A stretch of 64,000 bases of DNA, from NCBI GenBank assembly GCA_902805475.1, contig CADCSX010000008.1, forward strand, positions 1,860,001-1,924,000. The letters are read 5' to 3'. The stretch comes from Entonaema liquescens (lineage: Eukaryota > Ascomycota > Sordariomycetes > Xylariales > Xylariaceae). Each line of letters opens with the position of its first letter. The first letter of the stretch is position 1. The position numbers and the translations under genes were made by a program. Below are positions 46,869 through 61,574 of this stretch, piece after piece. The notes beneath the pieces were generated by a model. That model saw nothing but the letters and a program-made list of their open reading frames with translations. It searched no databases and was not told the DNA's origin.

Positions 46869-49800
46869 TGTGCATTAAATTTTATATTTTCATACTCAAA
46901 ATTAATTGTGCATGAACATTACATAAGTTCACTTAGCGCTTATTAAGCACAATAGCAAACAGTCTAAGTCAATTAGTTAACTAGAGTTTAAATGGTTTGC
47001 GTTATTATCATGGAAAGATCCATTAAACCCATTAAACTAATATCCACATATATTTAATATTTTCTTAAAGTTAAATTCTTTTTTAAATATTTTATTTATA
47101 TAATTTTAAAATTTTAAATTTAATTATTTTATAATAATTAATAGTTTTATTTGTTTTGTTATTTTTAAAATTATTATATTTAATAAATTAAAATTATTAA
47201 TATTATAAAAATTATTATTTTTATTTTAAAATTATTTTTTTTTTATTATATTATTAATAGTTTCGAATAATTTTATTAAACCTTAAAAATTAAAAAAAAT
47301 TAAAAAAAACCATTTTAATAATTATTTATTTATTTTTTTTAATAAATTATATTAATAATTTATTAAATAATAATATTATTAATTATTATTTTTATTTTAT
47401 AAATATTAAACCATTGTTTAATTAAAGTATTGTTTTTTTTTTTTTTTTACTTTTTTTTAATTAATATAATTTAAAAATTAATTTTTTTTAATTTTATTAT
47501 TTTTATTATTTTATAATTTTTTATATTATTATTTTAAATATTATTATAAATAAAATAATTATTTTAGTTTTATAAAATTTATTATTTTAATATAACGTTA
47601 ATTTTTAACATTAATATCTTTTTTATTTATTTTATTATTTTTATTATAAATTTATAATTTTTTTAAAAAATTATTAATGATTTTTTATTTTTTTAAAATT
47701 TTATTTATAAAATTTTAAATTTATTAAATGATATTAATATTATTTATTTAATTAAATAAGTTAAATCTTTTAAATTATTTTTTATTTTTTTACGTTATTA
47801 AAAAAAAAAATATTAAAAATATTATTTAAAATTATTTTTTAATTTATTAAAAATATTTATATTATTATTTTTTATTAAATTATTAATATTTACTTTATTA
47901 AAATTATAACGTTTTAATTTTTTAAATTTACTTTTTAAATGATTAAATTATATTTTAAATAATTTTTAAATATCCTATTTTTTAATTATATAAAAGTTAT
48001 TAAATAACGAATTTAAGTTTTTATTAAAATAATTTTTTATATTATTCGTAAAATAATTTTTAAAGATTAAATTTTAATATTTATTTTTAAATATATTAAA
48101 TATTATTTAAATTTTTGTAATATTATTTATTTAATTATTATTAATTAAATAATTATTTTTTATTATTAAAACATTATATATTTTTTTTAATAAATTTAAA
48201 TTAATTAAATATTTTTAAATTATAATTTAATTATAATTTATTAAATTGTAATTTATAATAATTTTAAATAATAAAAATAATGGTTAAACTTAATAACATT
48301 TAAATTTTAATATTTAATTTATAATTATTATAGTAATTTTAATTTAAATTATTAATTAAATTTTTTAAATTAATAATATTAATAATGTTAATAGCAATAA
48401 TAATGATAATATTAATAATAATAATAAAAAATTTTTTAAAATTGAAAATATTAATTATTTTAATTTTAATTTTAAAAATATTAAAAATTTTAATTTTTTT
48501 ATTTTTAATAAATATATAATTTATATTAATATTTATGTTTTTATAAATTATTTTATAAATTTAATTATATTTTATAATAATATTAAAGTTAAATAAATTT
48601 AAATAATATATTTATAAAAAATCGTATAAAGTTGGTTAATAATCGAATTATTAAATTTTAAAAAATAAGTTTTTTAAATAAAAAATATTATTTTAATTAT
48701 TTGTATTTTAATTATTTAATTTAAAAAATAAAATATATAAATTATATTAAATTTATAAAAATATAAATTTATAATGTTAAATTTTTATAAAAATAAAAAT
48801 TTACGATTATTTATATATAATATTATTAAAAATATTAAAAATTATAATTTTTTTTTTTTAATTAATTATTAAATATTTTTAATACTTTTAATATTTATAT
48901 TCAATTATAATTATAAAGATTTATAATAAATATTATTATAAAATAATTTTTTAACTATTTAAATAATTATAAATTTATTTTATAAAATTTTATTTTATTT
49001 ATATATTTTATAATTTTTAAAAATCATTTTAAATTAAATAATCATCAATTTTAAATTTTAATATAATTTATATATTATAGTAAACAATTTTAAAATGATT
49101 TTTATAATTTATTTATTAATAAAAATAATAATTAATAATATTATAATTAAAATTAATTATATTATTATTATTTTTAATTTAATAAATAATATAATAATAA
49201 TTAAAATAACCGTTAAACGTATTTTAATTATTAATAATATAATAATAATAATAATAATTATAATAATTATAATAATTAATAAAAAATTAATTAAATTAAC
49301 TTATTTAATTAATTATTTTAATAAAATTAATAATATTAATAAAACTTTAATTAATATTAAAATTAATAAAATTAATTTTATTAACCGAGTTAATACGGTT
49401 ATAAAAATTAATAAAAAAGTTATTATTAAAATTATTAAAATTAAAATTAAAATTAATAATATTAATAATTATTATAATTTTAAATTTATTTAATAAATAT
49501 TAATAATATTTTAAAAATAAATAAATATTTTTTAAATAATTATTTAATGGATAAATATTTTTTAAATAAATATAAATTAAATTTTAACTTTAATTATAAC
49601 TTTTTTTTAAATAATTATTTTAATAATTTTTTTATTTTATTTAAAAATAATTTTTAATTAAATATTTTAAATTTTATTAATAATTTTATAATAAATAATT
49701 TTTAATTTATATTTTAACTTATTTTATTTAATTATATTTTATTTAATTAAATTATATTTTTTAAATTTATTTTTAATAATTTTATTTTTTTTTACTTAAA

Positions 49801-51242
49801 TAATAATCATAACGAAATTACTTATTTCGGTATAATTGTTTTTCTACCAATCGAAAATTTTTACAACATATATAATAAACGTTTTTTTAACCGTAATAAA
49901 TTATTTCATCATTTATAAAAAAATCATCATTTATTAAAAAAACATATTCCCATAATAACATTGTTAATTTAAATAATAACATATTTATTTTATTTTATTT
50001 TATTTTAAATACATTAAATTATATTTATTATTAATAATAATATATTATTTTTTAATAATATATTAATAACGTTAAACAATACATTAACAACGATTAATAA
50101 TTTATTAATAATATCCCGACAATTTACAACGTATAATTTAATTCCGTTAAATAATATCGTTATAATTAATATTAATATAATATTAAACACTTTTTTTATA
50201 ATATTTAAAATTTATTATATAAATGATTATATAAATATTAATACCATTATTAATAATTAAATTAAAATAATTAATTTTTTTATTTATTTTTAAATTATAA
50301 TTAAATTTAAAATCTTTATTATATAATTATTAATTAATTTTAAACTAAATTATAAAATTAATTTTTTTTATAAAATAAAATTTTATTTTAAATTTTTTAT
50401 TATAATAAATTTAATTATTAAATATAAAAAAAACATTTATAATAATATCGAATATATTAAAATTTTAATAAATAAATTTTAAATTTTAAAAAAATACTTT
50501 AATATAAAAATTTATTATTATATAATTTTATTATTAATTTACAACATTATATAATATTAATTATTATCGTTAAATTATATAATTATTTATTTTTATTTTA
50601 AAAGTTTTTATAATAATAATTTAATTATTATAATATTTATAAAAAAAGTTACATTAATTAACAATTTTGTAATTAAAATGTTTTTTAATATTAATATATT
50701 AAATATTAAATAAATAAATATTATTTTTTTTAAAAAATTAATTATAATATAATTTTGTAAAATAATAATTTTCTTATTTATTATTTTAAATATCCATATT
50801 TAATAATTTAAAATAATAATAATTTATAATAATATTATATTTATTAAATTTTATTATTATTTTAAAATAATTTATATAATAATTTACGGATAAAATTTAA
50901 TTTTTAAATTATTATTAAATAATATTATAATTTATATAATATTATTTAATAATTATATAAATAAAATTATTATTTGTAATAATTTTTAATTAAATATTAT
51001 TATTTTTAAAAACATATTAATAAATCATTTTAAATTAATAAAATAAAATTATTATAATTATTAAATTATTAATAAATAAAGATTTAATTTAATATTACGA
51101 AAATTTTTATTTAAAAAAATAAATTTTTATATTTTTAAATTTATTAATGATTTTATTATCTTTAAAATAAAAAACTTTTATAAATATTTTATTAATATTA
51201 TAATTTATAATAATTTTAAGAATTTTAATATTTTTAATAAAT

Positions 51243-51407
51243 TGTGAAGTTTTTTATATATATGTTTTTGATTGATTAATTATTTAAAAATATAAAGATT
51301 TATTATAAATTATTATAATTAATTATTTAAAATTTATTATTTACTAAAATAATATAATATAATAATATTTTTTAATAGTTAATAATAATAATTATAAAAT
51401 TTTAACA
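51243..51407. repeat. LTR copy A (165 bp)
   Basis: Begins TGTGAAGTTTTTTATATATA and ends TTTTAACA. Aligns without gaps to 61410-61574. Confidence 0.88.
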
Positions 51408-52495
51408 TTTATTTTTTTTTTAAAAAAAAATAATAATATTTTTATTATTTACGCGTTTTTCTTTTTATCTTTTTTATTATTTGGTATTAACGGAAATATT
51501 ATTATTATTTTCCTTTTTTTATTTAATAATAATTTTTTATTTAATTTGGAATTTTTTTTTAATATTACTTTTTTTAATGAATCTTTTAATATCTTTTAAT
51601 CTTTTACTTTTATTAAATTTATTACAAATTTTAGCGTTATAAGCGTAAATGATTTATTTGCCATTTTTTTTTATTTAATGTTTATTAAAGCTTCTATTTT
51701 ATTATTTAAATATAACTTAAATAATAATACTTTATGTTTTTAAGTTTTTAATAATAATTTATGAAAATTTAAAATATATACATTTATTTCTATAATAAGT
51801 TTTTTAATTGTAAATAATCAATTAATAAAAAGTTATTTAAAAATTTTTTAATTTGTTTTTATATTATTATATATTGTTGTTATATAAAATTTAAGCGTTA
51901 TTAACAATAAATCGGTAATTAATAATAATTTAAAAATATTCGTTATTTTTATATTATTAAAAATTAATAATTTAAAAATAAAAGTTATTAATTTAAAAAA
52001 AATTATCTTTCTTTCAATTTACAATTCCAACTTTTTCATTATTTCGTTTTACATTTTTATTTTTATAAAAATAATATCCAATTTTTTTAAAATATTAATT
52101 TTTACTATTTTACATCTTTACAATCTTATAATTATAATATTTATTTTTATTATTAAAGTGTTTTAATTATATACACTTTTTTAATAAAATTTCTTTATAA
52201 AAAATTAAATTAATAAAATATTATAATTAATCATTTTTATTATTTCATTTAAGTTTTTTTATATATAACTTATTTTTTTTATTATTAATTTTATAGTTAA
52301 AAGTTTTTTTTTTTAATTGGTTTTAAATTTATATATAACTCGTATTATATTTTCTTAAATAAAATTTCTTTTATCTTAATTGTTTTTAATAATATATTTT
52401 TTACCATAATTATTATTATTTTTAATATTATCTTTATTATTAATATTTTTTTTATTATTAATATAAGTTTTTTTATTATCGATTTTATTATTAAT

Positions 52496-52735
52496 TTTTT
52501 ATTATATATTTATATTATTAACGTTTCAATAATTTTTATTAATTTATTATTATATATTTATAATAATAATGTTTTTATGGTTATTATTAATTATTTATAA
52601 CATATTTATAATAATAATATTCTTATAATTATTATTAAACACTTATTACATATTTATAATAATAATATTACTTTAATTATTATAAATTACTTATTACACA
52701 TTTACAATAATAACATTCTTATTTTACATTATACC
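52496..52735. repeat. 48-bp tandem array, about five copies
   Basis: The anchor ATATTTAT recurs at about 52505, 52553, 52602, 52650 and 52698 (last copy ACATTTAC), a 48-base period. Copies differ mainly by C/T and A/G changes. 48 is a whole number of codons (16). Confidence 0.75.
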
Positions 52736-53635
52736 TTTATTATCACTAAATTAATTATTTTATATTAAAAAAGGTCGTTAACAAAACTTATTATTTAATT
52801 TTTATATAAATCTTTAAAATGGCGGTTTCGTTTTTTTATTTAATAATTAAATAATTTATATTAATCTTAAAATTTATAATTTTTTTACAATTTAATTTAA
52901 AAAAGTATTAAATTTTTTTATAACATATCCGTAAATTTATAAAGTTTTTAAAATTAAAACCTTTAATAAATTAAAACAATAATATTAATATTTTTTAATA
53001 TTTTAATTATAATTAATATATATTTTATTAACCTTATCCAATTTTACCATTATTTTTCGGTATAACGAAAATGCGTTCGATTAAATATATAATTAAATTA
53101 TTAATAATTTTACAATAATACGTTATAAATTAATTTAATTTCTTAGTTTTATTATTATAATAATTTTACCTTAAAACGTTATTAAGTTTATAAGTAATTT
53201 GTTTTTTTTATTTTTAAAAATAAATATCTTTATGTTATATACATTTATCGATGGTATTTTTCGTTTTAATTTATTTTATATTATTTTTTTAAAATATTTT
53301 TTATTAATAATTTATTTATATTTATTTAAAATATTTTAATTACCTATATTTTTTTTATTTTCTTTAATTATAAGATTAAATTATATTAATCTTTAATTAA
53401 AATTTACAAATTATAAATTACTTAAAGTAATACCGTTTTTTTTTATCGCAATTAAATCAACATTTAATTTTTTAACATTAATTGCTTTACTTTTCGCAAT
53501 TTTAATGGTTTTATAAATAATGAAGTTATTTTATATAGTGTTTTTATTATTAACCGCATTATTTTAAACTCATTTATTGATATTATTATTAACCGGTTTT
53601 ATAAAATCATTACCAACCATATTATCGTTTATATT

Positions 53636-53695
53636 ATTACCATAAAAATATTTATTACCGTAAAAAGGTTTATTATTATAAAAGGCTTTATTATT
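53636..53695. repeat. 18-bp tandem array, three copies
   Basis: Units at 53636, 53654 and 53672 (ATTACCATAAAAATATTT and variants). On the minus strand they read as hexapeptides KAFYNN, KPFYGN, KYFYGN. Confidence 0.8.
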
Positions 53696-56600
53696 TTATT
53701 TAAATATAATATTATTATTATTAATTTATTTATCAATTATGGTTGTTTTTAAATATATATTATTATAAATAAATTAAAAAAAAATGTAAAATGAAATTAT
53801 TTATATGTAATAAAATATAATTAATATAAATTATTAAATTAAAACAAAAAATATAAATAAAAATAATTATTTTAAAAAGGAATATATATGCGTAAAAAAT
53901 AAAAAAATATAAATATAAAAAAATAAAGAAATGGTTTAATAGTTAAAAAAATTTTAATATATTCCGGATGTTAAATTTAAAAAAAAAGTACGGAATAAGT
54001 TAAATTTTAAAGAAAGAATTATTAATAAAAAATAAGTTTTATGTTAGTTTTATGTTATTAATTACCTTAAATCTATATATAATAATAATAACTTATTTAA
54101 TTAAAGTTATTTTTATGATATTATATAATTATATATTTAAAATAATTTATTTTTTATATTATTAATAAATTAAATTATTTTTTATAACAATTACGTTATC
54201 AACGTCATTATTATTAATAATTATAAACAAAGGTTATTTAGCAATAAGTTTATTATTACTTTTAATGGTAATAATATAATTACTTTATCAAATTATACCG
54301 TATTTAATGGTGATTTTGGAATTTTAACACATATATTTATTTTAAGAATATTTTCCATTAATTTCCCTTTATTTTCTTCATTAACCTCACATAATTTTAA
54401 TTCAACTAATATCAATGGATTAACTTTATCAAATTCATCTATTAACGTTGTTATATTTTACATTAATAACTTTTTTAAATATTATTAATCATATATTAAC
54501 ACATAACCTTTTTATTATATAAAATATTTAATAATCGATTTACCGTTTTATTTATTCATTCTTTATTTTAAAAGTTTTTTTATCTTATAAAATATTTAAT
54601 TAATATTATCGTTTTTAATAATAATACGATTTAATTATAATTATTAATAATTATACGAGTTAATTTCTTATGATATTTTATATAATTATATTATTAAAAT
54701 TATTTTATAAATTTTTTAATAAATTAAAATATTTAATTTATAAGTTAAATTTTTAATACGTTTAATTATTATTAATAAACCAACACATTATATTAACCAT
54801 TTTTTTAAAGGTTTTTTTGGCAATATATATTTTTTATGTAATTGAAAATATATAATATTACTTATTTTTTAATTAATAAATTTATAAATTTTATTATATT
54901 TAATTTTTGAATTTATAATTACGAAATTAATAATTACTTTAACTTTTTTCTAATATAAATTTTATAATATTTTAAAATCAATATTATTATTTAACATTTT
55001 TATTATAAAAATTATAGATTTTAACTTAAAATTATAAATTATTTTATTAAAATTTCGTTTTAATACAATTAATTTTATATTATTTAAATTGTATTATAAA
55101 ATTGATATTATATTAATTTATAAATTTATTAAAGTGAAATAATAAAAACGTATGGTTGTTTTAATGTTTTTTTTTTCGAAAGTATTAATGGTAAACCGAT
55201 TATGAAATCCCATGTAATAATGTGGTAAAAAATTGTTGTTAAATTAATAAATAACAATTTTCCATTAACTTTTAATTTATCATTTCAATTTTCCTAACAT
55301 TTTAAACATCATTATACATATTTTTTAACTTTTTTTATAAAGTTTTATATATTTATTTTTTAAAAATTATATAACATTTTTTTAAATTTAAAATAATGTT
55401 AATTATCGTAAATCATTTATAATAAATTTTAAATATAATTAAATAATATTATCAATTGTTATTATCCAATATTTAAAATATAATATATAAATTTATTTTT
55501 TAATTTATATTTATATTATTTTATTATATCCTTATTTTTACTTATTACGAATTATAATATTTCATATAATCATTTAAACCTTTTATTATTATTATATCCT
55601 TATATAATATGCAATTTAAAAACTTTATTTATAATTATTTTTATCATAAAGTAATTAAAGTTTTTTATAATATTTTTTAATATTATTTTTATAAAATTAT
55701 TTTTTTCTTTTTTATTTTTTAATAAATTAATTATTAATAATTATAACAATATATCGGATATTAAATTTAATCGTTTAAATATATAATATATTTTTAATTG
55801 AAATTAAAATAAATATATTAATATTATTATTAATTTATTATTCATTTTATTAATATTAATTATTTTTAATTTTATTTATTATATTATATTTTTTATTACA
55901 CCATAATCCGTTAAAACCATAATTAAATATATATATAATTAAAATTAAATTCAATTTTAACAACATATCCATATAAAATATACCACTTTTAATTTTATTA
56001 CTTAATATTTTGCTTTAATTTTCATAAAAATTTTCAATAAAAATATCATTAATTTAATATTATTTATTAAAATATTTTTTGTATTTTATAATTTTTTTAA
56101 ATAAAAAATGAAAATTTTAAAACTTTGTTTTTTAAATACATTTATTTTAAAATAAGTTATTTTTTCATTATTCCAATAATATAATATTATTGAATTTATA
56201 AGCTTTTTTTATAGATTTGTAAAAGTTTCGATTTTTATTATTATAAAAGTAAATAATGTTTTTATTATATATTTTTTTTTTATTAAAAATATAAAATAAG
56301 TTTTATTTTTTTTTTTTTCTTTTATTATCAATATTATTTTTCTATTTTATAATAATTATATTTTTTACGAATATCATAAAATATATTTTTGTAAAAATCC
56401 TATTATATTAATATATATTTTAAATATTATTAATATCGTAAATATTTTAATTTTTTATATCGTTTTTATTTGTTTTTTTGTAATAATTATTCTTAAATTA
56501 TTAATAATAAATTCTAATAGTTTAATTAATAAATATTTAAGAAATAACTTTTTTAAATTTAATATTAATTTAATATTATTAAATAAAAAAAATATTTATT

Positions 56601-58876
56601 AAAAATATTATTTATATTTTCTTATAATATAATTATAAATCATTATATTATTTATATAAATTTTTATAAAATTATTAAATAATAATAATTTTTAATCTAT
56701 AAACCATTAATTAAAAATAAAAAAATTTTTAAATTTTATTAATGTTATTTTTAATATTTTAAGTTTTTATAATAAAATAATAATTATTCGATTAATATAT
56801 CTTTATATTATTAATAATTAATAAAAAAATGTTAATTTATTAATAATAATAAAATATTTACGTTTTTTTATTTTATTTATAATTTTTTTTTATTAAGATA
56901 ATAAGTAAATATTTATTAATATATAATAATTTAAAAATCGTAAATTAATAATAACTTATTTTTTTCTTTTACTATTTACCATTTATTATATAATAAATAT
57001 AAAATAATTAAAAAATATAAGTTTTTTTATTTATTTTATTTTTCTTTTATTATATATATTATTAAATATTTTATTAAATAATACTCAATTTTTTATTTTT
57101 AAAAGATAAATTTAATTTATTTTATATTTATTTTATTAATTATTAATTAAATTTATAATTATTTTCTCGTTTTTCGGAAAATTAATAATACTTTAATTAT
57201 ACTATATATTGTAATCATTTACCATTATAACTAATTTTTAACCAAATAAATATAATATATTATAATAATTAACATTATTTTTAAATAAAATTTCCAATAC
57301 ATTTTTCAATTTTTAAACACTTAAATTTGCCATTTTATTCTTATAATATAATACTCATTTTATTATAAATTTCTAAAAATTTTTATTAATTTTATCATTA
57401 ATTAATAATATTTCAAAAATATTATCTTATAAATTAAAATCTTTAAATATAAAATTATTATTAATATCAATGTTGTTAATAATTATAATAATTTATATAA
57501 TATTAATTTTATCTTATATTATTATAATATATCCATTTATTATAATTTTATTTATTATTTTTAATTTTATTTTTTATAATATTATAATTTTTTTAATTAT
57601 TTAATTAAAAAATACCACTTTTTTCATTATAATTACATTATATATATTATATAATATTTTAAAATATATTATATTAAATTAATAATTACATTTTTTTAAT
57701 AAATTTAAATATAATATTAAAATTATTATCATTATTCTTAATAAAACCATAATTTTATTAATAATAAATATTTTTTATCTCAAATTACCCATTATTTAAA
57801 AGTAATTAATATTTATTTTTTTTTTTAAATACACATTTAATATAAATGTTTATTTAAGTTAATTAATAACCATTCTATAATTATCATAAAATTTATTACC
57901 TAATAATAAATTAAATTTAAAATTATATTAATAAATTTAAATATTAATATAAATATTAATAAGTTTATATTTATTTATTTTAAATTTTATTAATAATTTA
58001 ATTAAAAATTTTGCTTTTTATTTTATATTTAATAAGTTTTTAATTTTTATTACTCGTAAAAAAATATTTAATTCATATATTTCGTAATTTTTAATAAAAG
58101 TCTTTAATTAATTAACATTAATTATTTTATTAAATATTCTTAAATTGATATATATTATAAATTTCTTATTATTCACAACATTAATTTCTAAATAAAAATA
58201 TTATTTAAACGGATTTTTTTTTATTAATAATATTACCATTATTTTTATAATTTTAAAATTAAATAAATTTTTTATTTTAATAAATATATTTATATTATTA
58301 TTATTTTTATTTGTTATTATATTAACATTTATAAAATTTTTATTTATATTATTATTAAATTTAATTATATTTTATTTATTTTATATTAAAAATTATAAAG
58401 GTTTATTTTTTATATTTATAAAATATATTAAATCTATAAATCTATTATTTAATTATTTAAAAGAAAAGTATTTATTAATATATATATGTTTAAAATAATT
58501 CGATTTAATATTAAATTTTTTATTGCATTTTTTACAAGTTTATTTATTTAATTTAATAATTATATCGTAAGATTACGTTAAATAGTTATATTTAAATTTA
58601 AATTTATTATTTAAATATTCTTTTAATAAAAAATAATTATTATTTTTTAATTAAATTTTTTTATTTTTAAGGTTTATTTAATTATTTTATAATAATACTT
58701 TATTTTTTAAGTAAGATTTTTTTTTTTAATATTTTTATTTTACTTATTATCGCTAATGGTAATAATATTTAAAACAACAATTATAATAATTGCGGCGTTC
58801 GTAATAAAAATTTCTATTATAATAAAAATTATTTTTATTATAAAATTTATAATATTTATTTTTGTTTTAACAATTA

Positions 58877-58966
58877 TTATTACGTTTGTATTTGTTATTA
58901 CGATAATATTTATTATTATAATAATATTTATTATTGTAATAATATTTATTATTTTATTATTTATCG
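58877..58966. repeat. 18-bp tandem array, five copies
   Basis: Units TTATTACGATAATATTTA and variants begin at 58877, 58895, 58913, 58931 and 58949. The minus strand reads Asn/Lys/Tyr hexapeptides of the NNKYYY type. Confidence 0.8.
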
Positions 58967-60543
58967 TATTTGTTTTTCCTTTTTTTATTATTATTTTTAA
59001 AATTATAATTTTAATGTTTAAATTATTAAAAATTATTATTTATTTTTTCGTTACCATTATTAAATATTTTTTCGTTAATTAAATAAATATAAACTGTTAA
59101 TTACTTAATTTTATTGGTAAATAAAACATTAATAATTATTTTTTTTAATAAATTTTTTTTTTTATTAATTAATAATTTAATGTGTTATAATTTAATGCGG
59201 TTTTGTAATTAATTGATATATTTATTAATTAACCATATATTATTAAATAAAACTATATTATATCAAAAATTAAAATTTAATATATTATATATTTATTACA
59301 TTTATTACGATTTTAATGTTATTTTATATGTTTAATAAGTATAAATAATATTTATTATTTAAATATAAATAAAAATACTTTTAAAATAATTTTTTTTTAT
59401 ATATTTAAAAATATATAACTTTTATTATATTTTATTAAATTTTATTTTAAATTTATTAAAAAATTTTTTTAAATAAAATTCGTTATTAATTATTATATTA
59501 TTTCGCATTTTTTTAATAAATTTTATAATATATTATTATATTATTTTTCTTTTATATAATTTGTATATTTACGTTATAATGATTTTTATTTTAATTTTGT
59601 TAATTTTAATTTATCGAATTATATTTATAAATAAAATAATATTATAAAATATTATATTTTTTCTATTCGAGATAATATTATTTTCGTTAAATGATTTATT
59701 AAAATTTAAATGAAATATACCAATATCATAAATTTTAAAATTGTTAAATTAAATTTTATATTATGTAATAACGTAATTATTTTTTATATTATTTTGTATT
59801 TTATTAAGAAAATTATTAATTATATTAAAAGTAATGTTTATATTTATTTAAAAACTTATAATATATTTTACAATTCGTTATCGTAACGCATCGTTTATTA
59901 CCATTATAAATGGTTAACCCATTAACAATTATCCAATTAAACCGGTTAAACCAATTAAATTGGCTTGTATTTATATATTATTACTTCGGTTATTATTATT
60001 ATAATTATTATTATTACAATTACTTTTTAACTTACGGTTATTATTAATAAATTTATTATTAAATATATTAATGGGGTTTTATGAATATATTTTTATTTGC
60101 TATTATTAAAGTAATAATAAAAATAATAAATTTTTAATTATTAATATATTTTTTATTTATAAAAAGGATAATAATTTTTATAATATAATAATTAAATATG
60201 TTTATTATTTATTTTATAATAACGTATTAATTTTTAACGATAATTTTAATAAAAGTAATTTAAATAATAAATTTATTAATTTAAGAATAATTTTTTATAA
60301 TAATGGTAATGGTTTTAAAGTATTTTGCAATTATATTAAAATTATTAACAAGTTTATAATTGGTTTGTTAAACATTTTTTTAATTATTATCGTTATAAAT
60401 GGATTAACTTTTAATAATAATGTCGTTTTACGATTAAAATTTAACTCGTTTAATTCGATTATTTTTGGTTTTATCGTTTTTATTGTTAATTTAGAAAATA
60501 ACAATATAATTATTCGCATTCCCAATAAAGAAAATATTTTAAA

Positions 60544-60639
60544 GGTTATTGTAAAAGTTATTATAAGGGTTATTATAAAAACTGTTATAAAAACTATTAT
60601 AATAATTATTGTAATAATTATTATAAGAATTATTATAAA
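60544..60639. repeat. 12-bp tandem array, eight copies
   Basis: Eight consecutive 12-base units (GTTATTGTAAAA type). The minus strand reads a tetrapeptide x-Y-N-N/S in every copy, without an internal stop. Confidence 0.85.
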
Positions 60640-61409
60640 AGTTGAGGTTTTTAAAGTATTTGGTTTAATAAATAAAATATAATTATAAGTTGTTTTAAAA
60701 AATATACGAAATTTATAAATATCCATTAATTATTTTAGGTTATATATTGTTAATATTTTCGATGAATTTTTAATGTGTTTTTTCGTTTATTATATTGTAT
60801 GTTATTAATTAATTTATTATAATGTTTTATAATAAAAGATTATTTATTAGATTTAGTTTTAAGGTAATTTTGCAATTAATAATAATATTTTATTATTTAA
60901 TAAAAATTCCGTAACTTTAAAAATGGTGTTTTTTAATTACGATGTTATAAGGTAATAGGTAATTAATAGTAATATGTTTTATGTAAGACGTAGTTTTTTA
61001 AAAAAAAAGTTATTATATTTGCTATTATGTAAAAAAAAACTTATTTTTTAAACACCTTTTTATAATGTTAATATCAGAAAATATTATCATAATTTTGTAA
61101 AAAATGTGTTTATTATAAAAAAAGTTTGTTTTTTTTATAAAAAAATAATATTATTAATACAATGGAAAAAAAAAAGAAAGAAATTTTCGTAATATTTTAT
61201 ATATTTAATAATTTAAGTGGATGAATTATTGCAATTGTTATATTAATGTTTTTATTATTTTAGTTAAATTTTGTTTTTTAAATTATATAACGTAAAATAA
61301 AAAATATTAAATTGGTTTTAAATATACTATAATGGTTAAGTTATTATAAATATTATTTTAATATTATATTAATGGCTTTCCGGCTTTAAATTTGAATAAA
61401 ACTATTAAA

Positions 61410-61574
61410 TGTGAAGTTTTTTATGTATATGTTTTTAATTAATTAATTATTTAAAAATATAAAAATTCATTATAAATTATTATAATTAATTATTTAAAGT
61501 TTATTATTTATTAAAATAATATAATATAATAATATTTTTTAATAGTTAATAATAACGATTATAAAATCCCGATA
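61410..61574. repeat. LTR copy B (165 bp)
   Basis: Begins TGTGAAGTTTTTTATGTATA and ends TCCCGATA. It keeps CCCG where copy A has TTTA, indicating an unmutated end close to TCCCGACA. Confidence 0.88.

Larger units (their letters stand above)
51243..61574 (-). mobile_element. RIP-destroyed LTR retroelement, 10.3 kb
   Basis: Two same-orientation 165-bp repeats end in TG...CA (CA survives in the left copy and has become TA in the right). They are flanked outside by TAAAT at 51238-51242 and 61575-61579, a 5-bp target duplication. The two copies differ at 14 positions, all transitions. Directly inside the left copy is a T-rich run at 51409-51421 that would be the polypurine tract if the element is read on the minus strand, making 61410-61574 the 5' LTR. 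The internal 10 kb has no intact gag or pol and no motif that I can assign to Gypsy or Copia. The four tandem arrays inside also read better on the minus strand. The orientation is inference; the LTR pair is seen directly. Confidence 0.82.

Noticed and set aside
49095..49493. 132-residue open frame in the AT block
   Set aside because: Translation is almost only Ile, Asn and Lys; stop codons are missing by chance in an A/T repeat composition.
58756..59082. 108-residue hydrophobic frame resembling a membrane protein
   Set aside because: Ile/Phe/Val runs arise from the plus-strand reading of the TTATTA-type 18-bp array; no start context or coding signal.
60331..60726. Overlapping frames on both strands at the 12-bp array
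   Set aside because: Both reflect the tandem repeat; the tetrapeptide reading lies in a different minus-strand frame with flanking stops.
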